DNA from: JAYYZW01 sp965217605 | GTDB lineage: Bacteria; Pseudomonadota; Gammaproteobacteria; Ga0077536 | Assembly: GCA_965217605.1 (NCBI GenBank) | Contig: CBDCJB010000001.1 | Location: 186,001 to 250,000, forward strand | DNA: 64,000 bases | Direction: 5' to 3' | Shown: positions 18,341-26,546 of the stretch, in pieces | How positions within the stretch are numbered: the first letter of the stretch is position 1 | Layout of the letters: each line of letters opens with the position of its first letter | Position numbers and translations under genes: made by a program | The notes under the pieces: generated by a model | Databases searched by the model: none | What the model was told of the DNA's origin: nothing | What the model saw: only the letters and a program-made list of their open reading frames with translations

Positions 18341-19432
18341 TCACGCGGCCCAGGCGACGTTACCCGTGATCGCTTTCGACTGCAGGCGGGGCATGACCTC
18401 CTCGGCAAAGCATTTCATACTGCGCTCCGCTTCGGCCCAGGGCATCCCGGCAAAACTGAAGACGCCGACATACGCTTCCGCGCCGATGCGATCGGCGTTA
18501 CGCATGATGGTGTCGTAACACATATCGGGCGTACCCCAGGTCTGCAGATTCATGAAATCTTCGATGGCGCCGTCCGCGCCCACTTTTTGAATATGGTCGG
18601 CGAACTTGCCGTAGTATTCGTAGCCCTTCTGATCCTTCAGGTGATCGGTGTCGAAGGCGTAATGATCGAGCACGGATTCCCAGTACGCGCCGATGTAACG
18701 CCTGGCCGTTTCATAGGCCCGGTCCTTGTCCGGATCACAAATCGTCCACCCGGCGATGATGGGCGCGGGCGGGTTCTCCCCGTTGATCGAACGGTATTGT
18801 TCCTTGTAGGCGGCGATTTCCTTTTCGACCATGTCCCACGGTTTTTGCGGCACGATGAGCAGCCCCACGCCAAGCCGCGCCATGAGCTCGACCGATTCCG
18901 GTGATACCGAAGCCGCGTAAGTGCGGCCTTTGAAGGTCTTGAACGGGGCGGGCCGGATATGCGCTTTCAGTTGCTGTACGTAGTCGCCTTGATAGTCGCA
19001 ATAGCCTTGTTCCAGCCCCTGCATCAGGCATTCAGCGCTTTCGACGAAGCGCGGCCGCGATTCCGCCATGTCCAAGCCAAAACCTTCGAACTCGACGCGC
19101 CCGGCACCGCGGCCGAGGCCGAGTATCAGGCGTCCATCGGACAGGTTGTCCAGCATCGTCACTTGTTCCGCGACCCGCATCGGATCGTGCCAGGGCAACA
19201 CCACGACCATGCTGCCAAGCTTCACCTTTTTGGTGCGTCCTGCCATGTAGGTCAAGAACTGCAGCGGATCCGGCACCATGGTGTAGTCGGTAAAGTGATG
19301 TTCGATGGTCCAGATCGATTCGAATCCGAGCGGCTCGGCCATGTCGGCCAGGCGTACGTCGTTTTGATACACGTCGCGGTCGTCGGTGTGCTTGGCGGGG
19401 TTCTGAAAAATCGCGGACATGCCTACGTGCAT
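18341..19432 (-). CDS. LLM-class flavin-dependent oxidoreductase
   Basis: 363 aa. Typical alkanal monooxygenase-like barrel: FESIWTIEHHFTDYTMVPDP (about 38-57), KKVKLGSMVVVLPWHDPMRVAEQ, LSDGRLILGLGRGAGRVEFEGF and AASVSPESVELMARLGVG. These features are closest to bacterial luciferase-like monooxygenases using FMNH2 from a separate reductase. First gene of the LLM-DUF1329-LLM run. Related to the gene at 24241 by the EHHFTD motif. Confidence 0.88.
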   Translation of the reverse strand: MHVGMSAIFQNPAKHTDDRDVYQNDVRLADMAEPLGFESIWTIEHHFTDYTMVPDPLQFLTYMAGRTKKVKLGSMVVVLPWHDPMRVAEQVTMLDNLSDGRLILGLGRGAGRVEFEGFGLDMAESRPRFVESAECLMQGLEQGYCDYQGDYVQQLKAHIRPAPFKTFKGRTYAASVSPESVELMARLGVGLLIVPQKPWDMVEKEIAAYKEQYRSINGENPPAPIIAGWTICDPDKDRAYETARRYIGAYWESVLDHYAFDTDHLKDQKGYEYYGKFADHIQKVGADGAIEDFMNLQTWGTPDMCYDTIMRNADRIGAEAYVGVFSFAGMPWAEAERSMKCFAEEVMPRLQSKAITGNVAWAA

Positions 19433-19517
19433 GAAAAAAACCTCCGGGCGGGCCTGAATTTGTTGCGGTGCACTATAAGCGGGTCGGTTGGACTTGTCGA
19501 TTCTCGCAGGCCGGAAA

Positions 19518-19925
19518 TCAGCCGTCGTTATGGAAAAAATTGAGCTCGATGGTCACCCCGTTCGGATCCTTGATGAATAATTGGCTCAAGGAGAAATCGG
19601 GGATCTCGCGCCGCTCGTAGCGCAAGTCCATGTCGTTGAAGCGACTCTCGAAGGTCTCGATGTCGCTGCCTCGAAAAGCGATGTGATCGACCGGCCCCGT
19701 CCCGCCGCTGGTCTGCCGCTCCTCGCCGTCTTCCACGTAGCCGCCTTCGAATTCCTCGTTGCCGATATGCACGACCGGCTGCCCGCCGAGGTAAAACCAG
19801 AAGCCCGGAAACCCGAAATCAGGGCGCGGCCCTTCTTCGAGGCCTAGTACCGCGTCGTAAAAGAGCCGGGATTGCTCGAGATCCGCGGCGTAGACGAAAT
19901 AGTGGTCGAGTCTATCGAGTGCCAT
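19518..19925 (-). CDS. VOC (glyoxalase/dioxygenase-fold) protein
   Basis: 135 aa from the ATG at 19925 (MALDRLDHYFVY), which has GAGGAA upstream; the frame is open 83 codons further but that stretch is not protein-like. Two beta-alpha-beta-beta-beta modules with a metal site at the expected positions H8, H53, H81 and E127. VOC proteins are metal enzymes (glyoxalases, extradiol dioxygenases, isomerases) or stand-alone binding proteins. Its place beside MaoC and a LinD-like GST favours a catabolic role. Confidence 0.87.
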   Translation of the reverse strand: MALDRLDHYFVYAADLEQSRLFYDAVLGLEEGPRPDFGFPGFWFYLGGQPVVHIGNEEFEGGYVEDGEERQTSGGTGPVDHIAFRGSDIETFESRFNDMDLRYERREIPDFSLSQLFIKDPNGVTIELNFFHNDG

Positions 19926-20142
19926 GGTGCGTTCCTCGTCGGGCGTCCGCACAGCATAGCACCGAGATAGGGGTCGCGGCGGCTCAATGAACCTGGAATG
20001 TGACGATTTGCAACAGAATGCGGCGTTGCGCCCAGCCAGCCGATATGAATGGCGCTTAAAAGACGCTTCCACAAAAACACCTGTCGCGATCCGGCACCAG
20101 ACTTGATTAACATGACCCCGCCTACGATTCAGGAATACCGCG

Positions 20143-20613
20143 ATGCCCGCCACCAATTGTCTGACCGCGTCCATGCTCGAAGTCGGAATGATGCATAAAG
20201 CGACGCTGTCATTCTCACGGGATCAGGTCGAACGCTACTGCGAGCTTTCTGGCGATATGAACGCCATTCATCGCAGCGTTGCGGCGGCCCAGCTCCGATT
20301 CCCAGATCTAGAAGACATTGTCGTTCCCGGCGGTTTGATCCAAATTGCGATCACTGGCTTGTTCGGGACTTCGTTCCCGGGTGACGGAAGCCTGGGACTC
20401 ACGTTTACGCCTGAGCGCTTTCGCAAACCGGTTTGTCCCGGTGAAACGATCGTGGTCATGGTCGAGGTGACGCGGATCCGAGGTGAGATCGTTGAAGTCG
20501 ACGTGTCGGTTCACGATGCGGATCAGAATCAATTCGGCGTGGCCAAGGCGCGAATCCTAGCGCCGGACGAGCCCTATCGCGAATGGTGGTTGGGGCAGCG
20601 GGCGGAAAGTTAA
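20143..20613 (+). CDS. MaoC-like hot-dog dehydratase
   Basis: 156 aa single hot-dog domain with the hydratase-2 signature SGDMNAIH (D38, N40, H43), VVPGGLIQIAITG, and FRKPVCPGETI. This family hydrates enoyl-CoA esters or dehydrates hydroxyacyl-CoA. The start is 20143, or 20173 at MLEVGMM. It lies between the minus-strand VOC and LinD-like genes, read in the opposite direction. The last codons run close to the 3' end of the LinD-like gene (18-base gap). Confidence 0.85.
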   Translation: MPATNCLTASMLEVGMMHKATLSFSRDQVERYCELSGDMNAIHRSVAAAQLRFPDLEDIVVPGGLIQIAITGLFGTSFPGDGSLGLTFTPERFRKPVCPGETIVVMVEVTRIRGEIVEVDVSVHDADQNQFGVAKARILAPDEPYREWWLGQRAES

Positions 20614-20630
20614 AGAAGAACCGGGACGAA

Positions 20631-21668
20631 TTAAGTATCGAGGTCAAGCGTATGCGGCGAGGGCGGCATCGGCGATGGCCAGTGGATCACATCGTCCCAC
20701 ACCGAGGGTCGGCGGTAGGCGCGCTGCGCGTAATCCATGACGCGCGGTAAGTCTTTCCAGAGATCGGCTCGCCCGAGCCAATGCATACGGTACAGGCTGA
20801 TCCCCCAGACGAGATCGGCGAGCGTGTATTCGCTACCGCATATCCATGGATCAGCGTGCGCGGCGAGCTGCGCGTCCAAGTCGCCGATCAGATCCTCGAC
20901 TTCAGCGCTGATTGCACGCTGGCGGTCGGCGTCGAACGCCAGCGCTTTGCCCGCCTGTTCCTTCGCGATCTTACTCTCGTAGGCGCGCACCAGCTCCACA
21001 TCATCGCGATTCTTATCGATCAACTCGGCGAGTGCGCCACATTTCACGTCGTGGACGTCCTGCATGACGCCTTTGATGAAGTCTGGCCGGCGATCGTCAT
21101 CGGGGTGAAAGCCATAGAGCATACCGGGGTGTGGCGTTTCGTCGACGATCGTAACCTGGTGCATTACCTTGGCTGCCGCGCTCGAATCTTCGGGGATCAG
21201 CCGGTTGGGTTCGGGGACTTCGCGATCGATATATTCACAGATGAGTTTTGAGTCGGCGATGGCCTGCTCGGTTTCGTGATCCACCAACAGCGGCACGACG
21301 CAGGGGTCGAAGCCTTCTGTGTCGACCGATGAGCGCCCGGTGTGCTTTTCCGCGTACGCTTTGTCTAACAGCTCGCCGGCGTGCATGCGTAGGCGTACAT
21401 AATCGGGCCGATAGTTTTCGGCCGGCGTGTAGCCCTCACTGTAGATCCCCTTGCTGGAGAGGATCACCATTTCGTGCGAAATGTACGGAACGCCTTTTTC
21501 CGCGAGCACCGCCCGTACTTTCTGTGAGCACATCGACAAACCGGCGTGATAGAGCTCGAAGCGTGGCGTTTCACCGTCGCGGGCCCGAATCGTGATGTTT
21601 CGTGCGGGATCGCTTAGCTCGGCGTTTGCCGAGCTTACTAAGGCGGATAGCTGATCTGGAGGGTTCAT
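20631..21668 (-). CDS. LinD-like glutathione S-transferase (reductive dehalogenase type)
   Basis: 345 aa, far longer than ordinary GSTs (about 200-230). The GST-N motif SMCSQKVRAVLAEKG (45-59) holds a candidate nucleophilic Cys47. A long insert follows (YRPDYVRLRMHA), then RSSVDTEGFDPCVVPLLVDHET and ADSKLICEYI, and a C-terminal helical domain with EYTLADLVWGISLYRMHWLG. From memory, this layout and several blocks match LinD, the 2,5-dichlorohydroquinone reductive dechlorinase of lindane degraders. Those enzymes replace aromatic halogen with hydrogen using glutathione. Similarity was judged by eye; a related non-dehalogenating function remains possible. Confidence 0.78.
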   Translation of the reverse strand: MNPPDQLSALVSSANAELSDPARNITIRARDGETPRFELYHAGLSMCSQKVRAVLAEKGVPYISHEMVILSSKGIYSEGYTPAENYRPDYVRLRMHAGELLDKAYAEKHTGRSSVDTEGFDPCVVPLLVDHETEQAIADSKLICEYIDREVPEPNRLIPEDSSAAAKVMHQVTIVDETPHPGMLYGFHPDDDRRPDFIKGVMQDVHDVKCGALAELIDKNRDDVELVRAYESKIAKEQAGKALAFDADRQRAISAEVEDLIGDLDAQLAAHADPWICGSEYTLADLVWGISLYRMHWLGRADLWKDLPRVMDYAQRAYRRPSVWDDVIHWPSPMPPSPHTLDLDT

Positions 21669-21705
21669 GATGAGGGAAGTTTACATAGCCGATTACGAAA
21701 ACTCT

Positions 21706-21736
21706 CCCGGATTCCGCTACGCTCCATCCGGGCTAC
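21706..21736. repeat. Dispersed 31-bp palindromic repeat, copy 3
   Basis: Single copy in minus orientation (CCCGGATTCCGC...GGGCTAC) between the LinD-like gene and the broken SDR gene. Confidence 0.8.
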
Positions 21737-21767
21737 ACGTTTGCCGAATCTGTGGGTAAGCGGTTTC

Positions 21768-22174
21768 CTAGGTCAAATAAGCCCCGCCATTCACATGTAT
21801 CGTCTGCCCGGTGATGAAAGACGCATCATCCGATAGCAAAAACGATATCGTGCCCGCGATCTCGCGCGGCTCACCGCGGCGCTTCATCGGCGTGTTCCGT
21901 TCCTGCTCGGCGTATTCTTCATCCGACAACACGCCTACGAGCCGCTCGTGCCAGATCAAACCCGGTGCGATGACGTTGCAGGTGATGCCGTGCGGCGCGA
22001 GGTCGAGCGCGATCGAATGAGTGTAGCCGACGATGCCGGCTTTGGCCGACGCGTAGGGCGATTGTCCCGGACCGGGAATATAGGCGAACACGGACGCGAG
22101 GTTCACGATGCGCCCATAACCCGCTTTTACCATCGGCTCGCTGAACGTCCGCGTGCAATAGAAGGTGCCACCTA
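21768..22174 (-). pseudogene. SDR gene, 3' part (cut off by IS630)
   Basis: C-terminal portion of a short-chain dehydrogenase: GGTFYCTRTFSEPM, GRIVNLASVFAYIPGPGQSPYASAKAGIVG with the Ser / YASAK catalytic residues, and TGQTIHVNGGAYL at the C-terminus. It has no start of its own. Joined to 23340-23679 at the target TA, the reading frame continues without a break (KVNL-GGTF), so the gene was intact before insertion. An open frame beginning inside the IS exists but is artificial. Confidence 0.9.
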
Positions 22175-23339
22175 GTGTGCTGTCCCACGATGAACTTTCA
22201 TAAGTCGTGATGATCAGATCGGCTATTGTGTCATGCAGGAGCCAGCCGATGGTTACCGGTCGACCCAGATCCTTTACGGTTAAACTGAGCGAGGAGGAAC
22301 ACGAGGTCCTCAACAGTTACGCGAGGTCGCGCAGTCTGCCGCATGCGCTGGCACGGCGCGCAAAGATCGTCATGATGGCAGCCGATGGGCTGTCTAACAG
22401 CGCGATTGCCAGAAAGCTCGATGTATCCAATCCGACGGTCACAAATGGGTGTCGCCGGTATATCGCCAACGGGATTGTCGGATTGTATGATCTGCCGCCG
22501 GGCCATCGTCGGCGCACATATGATGACGATGAGGTTGCACGCTTGATGCAAAAGGTGCTGAGCGAGCGACCGGAGAACGCGACCCATTGGAGCACGCGTT
22601 CGTTTGCACGGGAGACCGCGCCCTCGAAGAGTACCGTTCATCGGTATTTCACGCTGTTTGGGATCCAGCCCTATCGCAGCCGCACGTTCAAACTCTCGAC
22701 CGCTCCCTTCTTCGTCGACAAGGTGCGCGATATTGTCGGTTTGTACTTGAATCCACCCGATAATGCCCTGGTATTGTGCGTTGACGAGAAAAGCCAGATC
22801 CAGGCATTGGAACGCAGTCAGCCGGTTCTGCCGATGGGGCTCGGTTATGTCGAGGGTGTCACCCATAATTACTTTCGACATGGCACGACCACGTTGTTCG
22901 CGGCGCTCGATATCGCCAACGGCACGGTCATCGGGCAGTGCAAAGCGCGGCATCGTCACCAGGAATTGCTGTCCTTCCTGAATCATCTCGAGAAAAGTGT
23001 TCCCGCCGCGCTGGATGTTCATCTGGTGATGGACAACTATGGCACGCATAAGCATCCCAAAGTCCGTGCCTGGTTCGCTCGACGCCCTCGATTTCACGTC
23101 CACTTCACGCCAACCTACGCGTCATGGCTCAACCAGGTCGAACGTTGGTTTGGTCTCATCAGCCAGCGCGCTATCAAGCGCGGGTCGTTCCGGAATGTGA
23201 AGGATCTCGTTGCTCGTATCGAGCGATATATTGCTCAGCACAACGCCAACCCTATACCTTTCGCCTGGACCGCAACCGCCGACTCAATCTTGAAAAAACT
23301 CGCCCGACTTTCGAAACTTCTTTGCGGGACAGCACACTA
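22173..23339 (+). mobile_element. IS630-family insertion sequence, complete
   Basis: The element occupies 22175-23337 with TA at each end (22173-22174 and 23338-23339), the target duplication typical of IS630/Tc1-mariner. Terminal inverted repeats start GTGTGCTGTCCC and continue imperfectly for about 30 bases (ACTTTC / GTTTCG region). It carries one transposase. Removing the element plus one TA exactly restores the SDR reading frame, which shows a recent and unrepaired insertion. Confidence 0.95.
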
Positions 23340-23340
23340 G
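22249..23340 (+). CDS. IS630-family transposase (DD35E)
   Basis: 363 aa from the ATG at 22249, which has CAGGAG upstream; an ATG at 22207 is less likely. N-terminal helix-turn-helix (about 45-95 of the longer frame: DGLSNSAIARKLDVSNPTV), then an RNase-H fold with Asp in LCVDEKSQIQA, Asp in LVMDNYGTHKH and Glu in SWLNQVERWF, spaced DD35E. It cuts and joins DNA at TA targets. The stop codon TAG uses the target TA plus one host base, so the gene end depends on the insertion site. It appears complete. Confidence 0.95.
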   Translation: MVTGRPRSFTVKLSEEEHEVLNSYARSRSLPHALARRAKIVMMAADGLSNSAIARKLDVSNPTVTNGCRRYIANGIVGLYDLPPGHRRRTYDDDEVARLMQKVLSERPENATHWSTRSFARETAPSKSTVHRYFTLFGIQPYRSRTFKLSTAPFFVDKVRDIVGLYLNPPDNALVLCVDEKSQIQALERSQPVLPMGLGYVEGVTHNYFRHGTTTLFAALDIANGTVIGQCKARHRHQELLSFLNHLEKSVPAALDVHLVMDNYGTHKHPKVRAWFARRPRFHVHFTPTYASWLNQVERWFGLISQRAIKRGSFRNVKDLVARIERYIAQHNANPIPFAWTATADSILKKLARLSKLLCGTAH

Positions 23341-23679
23341 ATTGACTTTGAGCACGAGGTCGAACGTCTTCGGGTTCACATTCCATGGTGGCGCAGGAGC
23401 CGCGATGCCGGCATTGTTGATCAGACGATCGACGTGTATGTCCTGAGCGTCTAATTCCCCCCGCAGTGCTTCGACCTGTTCGAGCTTCGTCACGTCGAGC
23501 GCATGCGTCATGATGTGCTGCCGCTCGGCGTCGGTGAACCCGCCGAGCCAGGCGTCGACGTCGTCAATGCGGCGATCGGTCGCGATGACTCCGAGGCCGT
23601 CGGCGATAAGGCGGCGCACGATTGCCGTGCCGAGTCCTCCGAAGGCGCCCGTGACCAACGTATAGTTCGATTTGCCCAT
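23340..23679 (-). pseudogene. SDR gene, 5' part (cut off by IS630)
   Basis: N-terminal portion of the same short-chain dehydrogenase: start MGKSNYTLVTG, cofactor loop TGAFGGLGTA (about 10-19), ATDRR after strand two (NADH/NADPH selector), and NNAG in the middle. It ends at KVNL, where the IS begins; translation would run into the IS and stop soon after. With the catalytic serine and YxxxK on the other fragment, this truncated product should be inactive. Confidence 0.9.
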
Positions 23680-23794
23680 GCTCTTTCATCCTCCAGAGTC
23701 CGGATATTAACGCACGCTGAGTGCTATCGACGCCGACGCCGGGGCCGGCTAAGCTGTAACCCAGGAATAACAATGCCCAAAGGAGGTAAATCCC

Positions 23795-24214
23795 ATGCCC
23801 TACGACGCATTAGTTGAACGCAATCTCGCCGTGCCGCGCGCGGACGTGTTCGCGGCGCTTCACGATTTCGGTGGCATCGATAAATTGCTGCCCGACGCCT
23901 TCGATTCGGTTGAATGCATCGGCGAGGGTGTTGGTGCGGTGCGCACGCTCAAAATGGCGGGCGAAAGCGGCACAATCATAGAGCGTATGGAAATCGCCCA
24001 CGAGCAGTCGATCTTCGGTTACAGCATCACATTTAACGATGCCATGCCTATGGAGAATTATTGCGCGACGGTGATCCTGTCCGACACCAGTGACGGTGGC
24101 ACCGCGGTCAGTTACGGCAGTAATTGGAACCCGAAAGGCATCTCGGAAGACGAATTACGCGGGATGCTGGAAGACCTTTATAACGCCATTCTTGGCGCCA
24201 TAGAGAAAAGCTAA
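23795..24214 (+). CDS. SRPBCC-fold (START/Bet v1-like) protein
   Basis: 139 aa. Starts MPYDALVERNLAVPRADVFAALHDFGG, the typical first strand and helix of SRPBCC proteins, and ends with a long helix (DELRGMLEDLYNAILGAIEKS). A nearly perfect AAAGGAGGTAA ribosome site precedes the ATG. The fold has a hydrophobic pocket for lipids or aromatic intermediates. Function unknown; it is close to LLM and acyl-CoA dehydrogenase genes. Confidence 0.87.
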   Translation: MPYDALVERNLAVPRADVFAALHDFGGIDKLLPDAFDSVECIGEGVGAVRTLKMAGESGTIIERMEIAHEQSIFGYSITFNDAMPMENYCATVILSDTSDGGTAVSYGSNWNPKGISEDELRGMLEDLYNAILGAIEKS

Positions 24215-24240
24215 ATACGCCGCAAAATATCCCGGGGCGC

Positions 24241-25263
24241 TCAGGCGTCCCGGAAATTCGGCATCACTTCCTGCGCGAAGAGCTCCAATGCACGCTGGCC
24301 CTTGCGCGGATCCAGACCGGGGAACTGCGTGGCCATGATGAAATCCGTGCACCTGTATTCACTCAGGAACTTATCGATCTTGGCATTCACCTGATCCGGG
24401 GTGCCGATCATGAAGTGCTCGGCCAGCACTGAATTGCGCATATCCGAAGGCGTGGTGACGGGCAGAGGCGCGTCGTCGCCTTCAGCGTCCTTGGCTTCGG
24501 ACAGGATGTCCTGATAGAACTCGAGCATGTGAAACAGATGGTCCTGACATTCGTCCCAGGCCGCATCCTCGGTTTCGGCGCAATAGACCATGCGCAGCTG
24601 CGCGATGTTGAAATCCGCGGGATCGCGGCCTTCTTCCTTCAGCGTCTCGATATAGAGCGGCGCGGGATCGGGTCCTAGCGTAGCCGCAAGGTGATAGCCC
24701 AAGCGAGCGGCGTTTTTGATCGCTTTGGGTCCACGCGCACCGATCCAAATCGGCGGGTAAGGTTGCTGTACTGATTTTGGTGACAGGCGTGCGTCTTTGA
24801 GCTGCGTGAACTTCCCATCATAGGTCACACGCTCTTCGGTGAAGAGCCGCTTGATGATGTCGACGCCTTCGCGCATGCGTGGGCCGCGCTCACCGCGGTC
24901 CATGCAAAATGCGTTGAACTCGTGGTAGGAATAGGCTTGCCCGACGCCGAAGTCGAAGCGGCCGTTGGAAAAGATGTCCACGTTGGCGATCTCTTCGGCG
25001 ACGAGCATCGGGTGCTGATAGGGCAGCAATAACACGAACGTGCCGATGCGGATATCCTGTGTGCGGGTGGCGACGGCTGCCGCCGTCGTCATCAACGATG
25101 GGTTGTAGCCGTCGTCCGTAAAATGATGCTCGGTCAGCCAGACGTTGTCGTAACCGAGTTCCTCGCCGCGGATGATCTGCTCCAGGATCTGCTCGTAGAA
25201 CTCCGGGAAAGGCCGCCGCCATTGAACCGGGTTGCGAAAGTCCTCCATAAATCCGAATCGCAC
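24241..25263 (-). CDS. LLM-class flavin-dependent oxidoreductase
   Basis: 340 aa. Luciferase-like barrel with GYDNVWLTEHHFTDDGYNPS (about 37-56), DIRIGTFVLLLPYQHPMLVAEE, FSNGRFDFGVGQAYSYHEF, and PPIWIGARGPKAIKNAARLG. It resembles alkanesulfonate or long-chain monooxygenase-like members using reduced FMN. It lies 17 bases after the acyl-CoA dehydrogenase gene on the same strand and is probably co-transcribed with it. Confidence 0.88.
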   Translation of the reverse strand: MRFGFMEDFRNPVQWRRPFPEFYEQILEQIIRGEELGYDNVWLTEHHFTDDGYNPSLMTTAAAVATRTQDIRIGTFVLLLPYQHPMLVAEEIANVDIFSNGRFDFGVGQAYSYHEFNAFCMDRGERGPRMREGVDIIKRLFTEERVTYDGKFTQLKDARLSPKSVQQPYPPIWIGARGPKAIKNAARLGYHLAATLGPDPAPLYIETLKEEGRDPADFNIAQLRMVYCAETEDAAWDECQDHLFHMLEFYQDILSEAKDAEGDDAPLPVTTPSDMRNSVLAEHFMIGTPDQVNAKIDKFLSEYRCTDFIMATQFPGLDPRKGQRALELFAQEVMPNFRDA

Positions 25264-25280
25264 GATGCTCTCCCTATGAA

Positions 25281-26447
25281 TTAAAAAGACCGGGGCAGCC
25301 CGAGGACCTTTTCACCGATGAAATTGAAGATCATCTCGCGGCTCACCGGCGCAATGCGCGCGATCATGATTTCGCGCATATAGCGCTCGACGTGGTATTC
25401 CTTCGCATAGCCCATGCCGCCGTGGGTCAGTATCGCCTGTTCGCAGGCATTGAATCCGGCTTCGCCGCCTAGATATTTGGCGGCGTTGGCCTGTGCGCCG
25501 CACTCTTCACCGGCGTCGTACTTCGCCGCCGCATCGAACGCCATCAGGTTGGCGGCTTCGAGATCCATCCAGCATTTCGCGAGCGGGTGCTGGATGCCCT
25601 GATTCATACCGATCTTACGCCCGAATACTTCGCGCTCGTTGGCATAATCGACGGCGCGTTTGAGTGCCGCGCGCCCGAGACCGACCGCTTCGACGCCGAC
25701 CAGTATGCGTTCCGGATTCAAGCCGTGCAGGATGTAGTAAAAGCCCCGGCCTTCCTCGCCGATCAGGTCTTCCTGGGGCACCGGCATATCGTCGTAGAAC
25801 ACCGCGTTAGAATCGACCGCCTTGCGGCCCATCTTGGGGATCTCGTGGACCTCGGCGTAATCGCGATTGAGGTCGGTATAGAACAAAGAGATACCGTCAG
25901 TCTTTTTCTTGACGTCTTCGCGCGGCGTGGTGCGTGCCAGCAACAAGACCTTGTTCGCACGCTGGGCCATCGACGTCCAGTGTTTCTGGCCCCTGATCAC
26001 ATAACCGTCGCCACTCCGCTCGGCGCGGGTCTGGATACTGGTCGTGTCGAGTCCGGCGTTAGGCTCGGTGACGCCGAAACACGTGGAATCCTGGCCTTCG
26101 AGCAACGGCGTCAGCATGCGGCGTTTCTGTTCGTCGGTACCGAACACGACGACGGGGTTCAAGCCAAAGAGATTGAGATGAATCGCGGAGGCTCCAGTAA
26201 AACCGGCGCCGGATTCAGTCACCGCCTGCATCATGATCGAAGCTTCGGTAATACCGAGACCGCTGCCGCCATACGCTTCGGGCATGGCGATACCGAGCCA
26301 ACCACCGGCGCGAATGTCGTCGACAAACTCTTGCGGATACCGTCCCTCGTTGTCGCAACTCAGCCAATAGTCGGCGTCATAGCCGTTACACAATTTGGCG
26401 ATCGCGTCCCTGATCGCCAGCTGGTCATCGGAGAACTCAAAACTCAT
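25281..26447 (-). CDS. Acyl-CoA dehydrogenase family protein
   Basis: 388 aa, normal size. N-terminal helical domain, FGVTEPNAGLDTT (FAD-contacting strand region, about 124-136), VIRGQKHWTSMAQRAN, and the C-terminal GGMGYAKEYHVERYMREIM. The usual YEGT-type Glu loop at the C-terminus is replaced by IAPVSREMI, a pattern seen in some family branches, so the catalytic base may lie elsewhere. It would hand electrons to ETF (encoded at 37202-38886). Probable operon with the downstream LLM gene. Confidence 0.88.
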   Translation of the reverse strand: MSFEFSDDQLAIRDAIAKLCNGYDADYWLSCDNEGRYPQEFVDDIRAGGWLGIAMPEAYGGSGLGITEASIMMQAVTESGAGFTGASAIHLNLFGLNPVVVFGTDEQKRRMLTPLLEGQDSTCFGVTEPNAGLDTTSIQTRAERSGDGYVIRGQKHWTSMAQRANKVLLLARTTPREDVKKKTDGISLFYTDLNRDYAEVHEIPKMGRKAVDSNAVFYDDMPVPQEDLIGEEGRGFYYILHGLNPERILVGVEAVGLGRAALKRAVDYANEREVFGRKIGMNQGIQHPLAKCWMDLEAANLMAFDAAAKYDAGEECGAQANAAKYLGGEAGFNACEQAILTHGGMGYAKEYHVERYMREIMIARIAPVSREMIFNFIGEKVLGLPRSF

Positions 26448-26546
26448 AGGATCGACTGGGTATTTTGCATGGGCGTAGCGACGGCCATAATATCAGGTGA
26501 CCTGCGCTCAACGGGAACCGCTGTTTCAATCTCCGGAGTAGCCAAT

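Noticed and set aside
19926..20174. N-terminal extension of the VOC protein
   Set aside because: No ribosome site and no protein-like sequence; the VOC domain begins at the ATG 19925 with good spacing.
21768..22313. Single 181-aa frame including part of the IS630 element
   Set aside because: It begins inside the insertion; the true SDR N-terminus is at 23679 and the fusion is an artefact of insertion.
25587..26546. Upstream extension of the MetE-like reading frame
   Set aside because: The codons are antisense to the acyl-CoA dehydrogenase gene and do not resemble any protein; the MetE-like protein has its own start and ribosome site at 26547.
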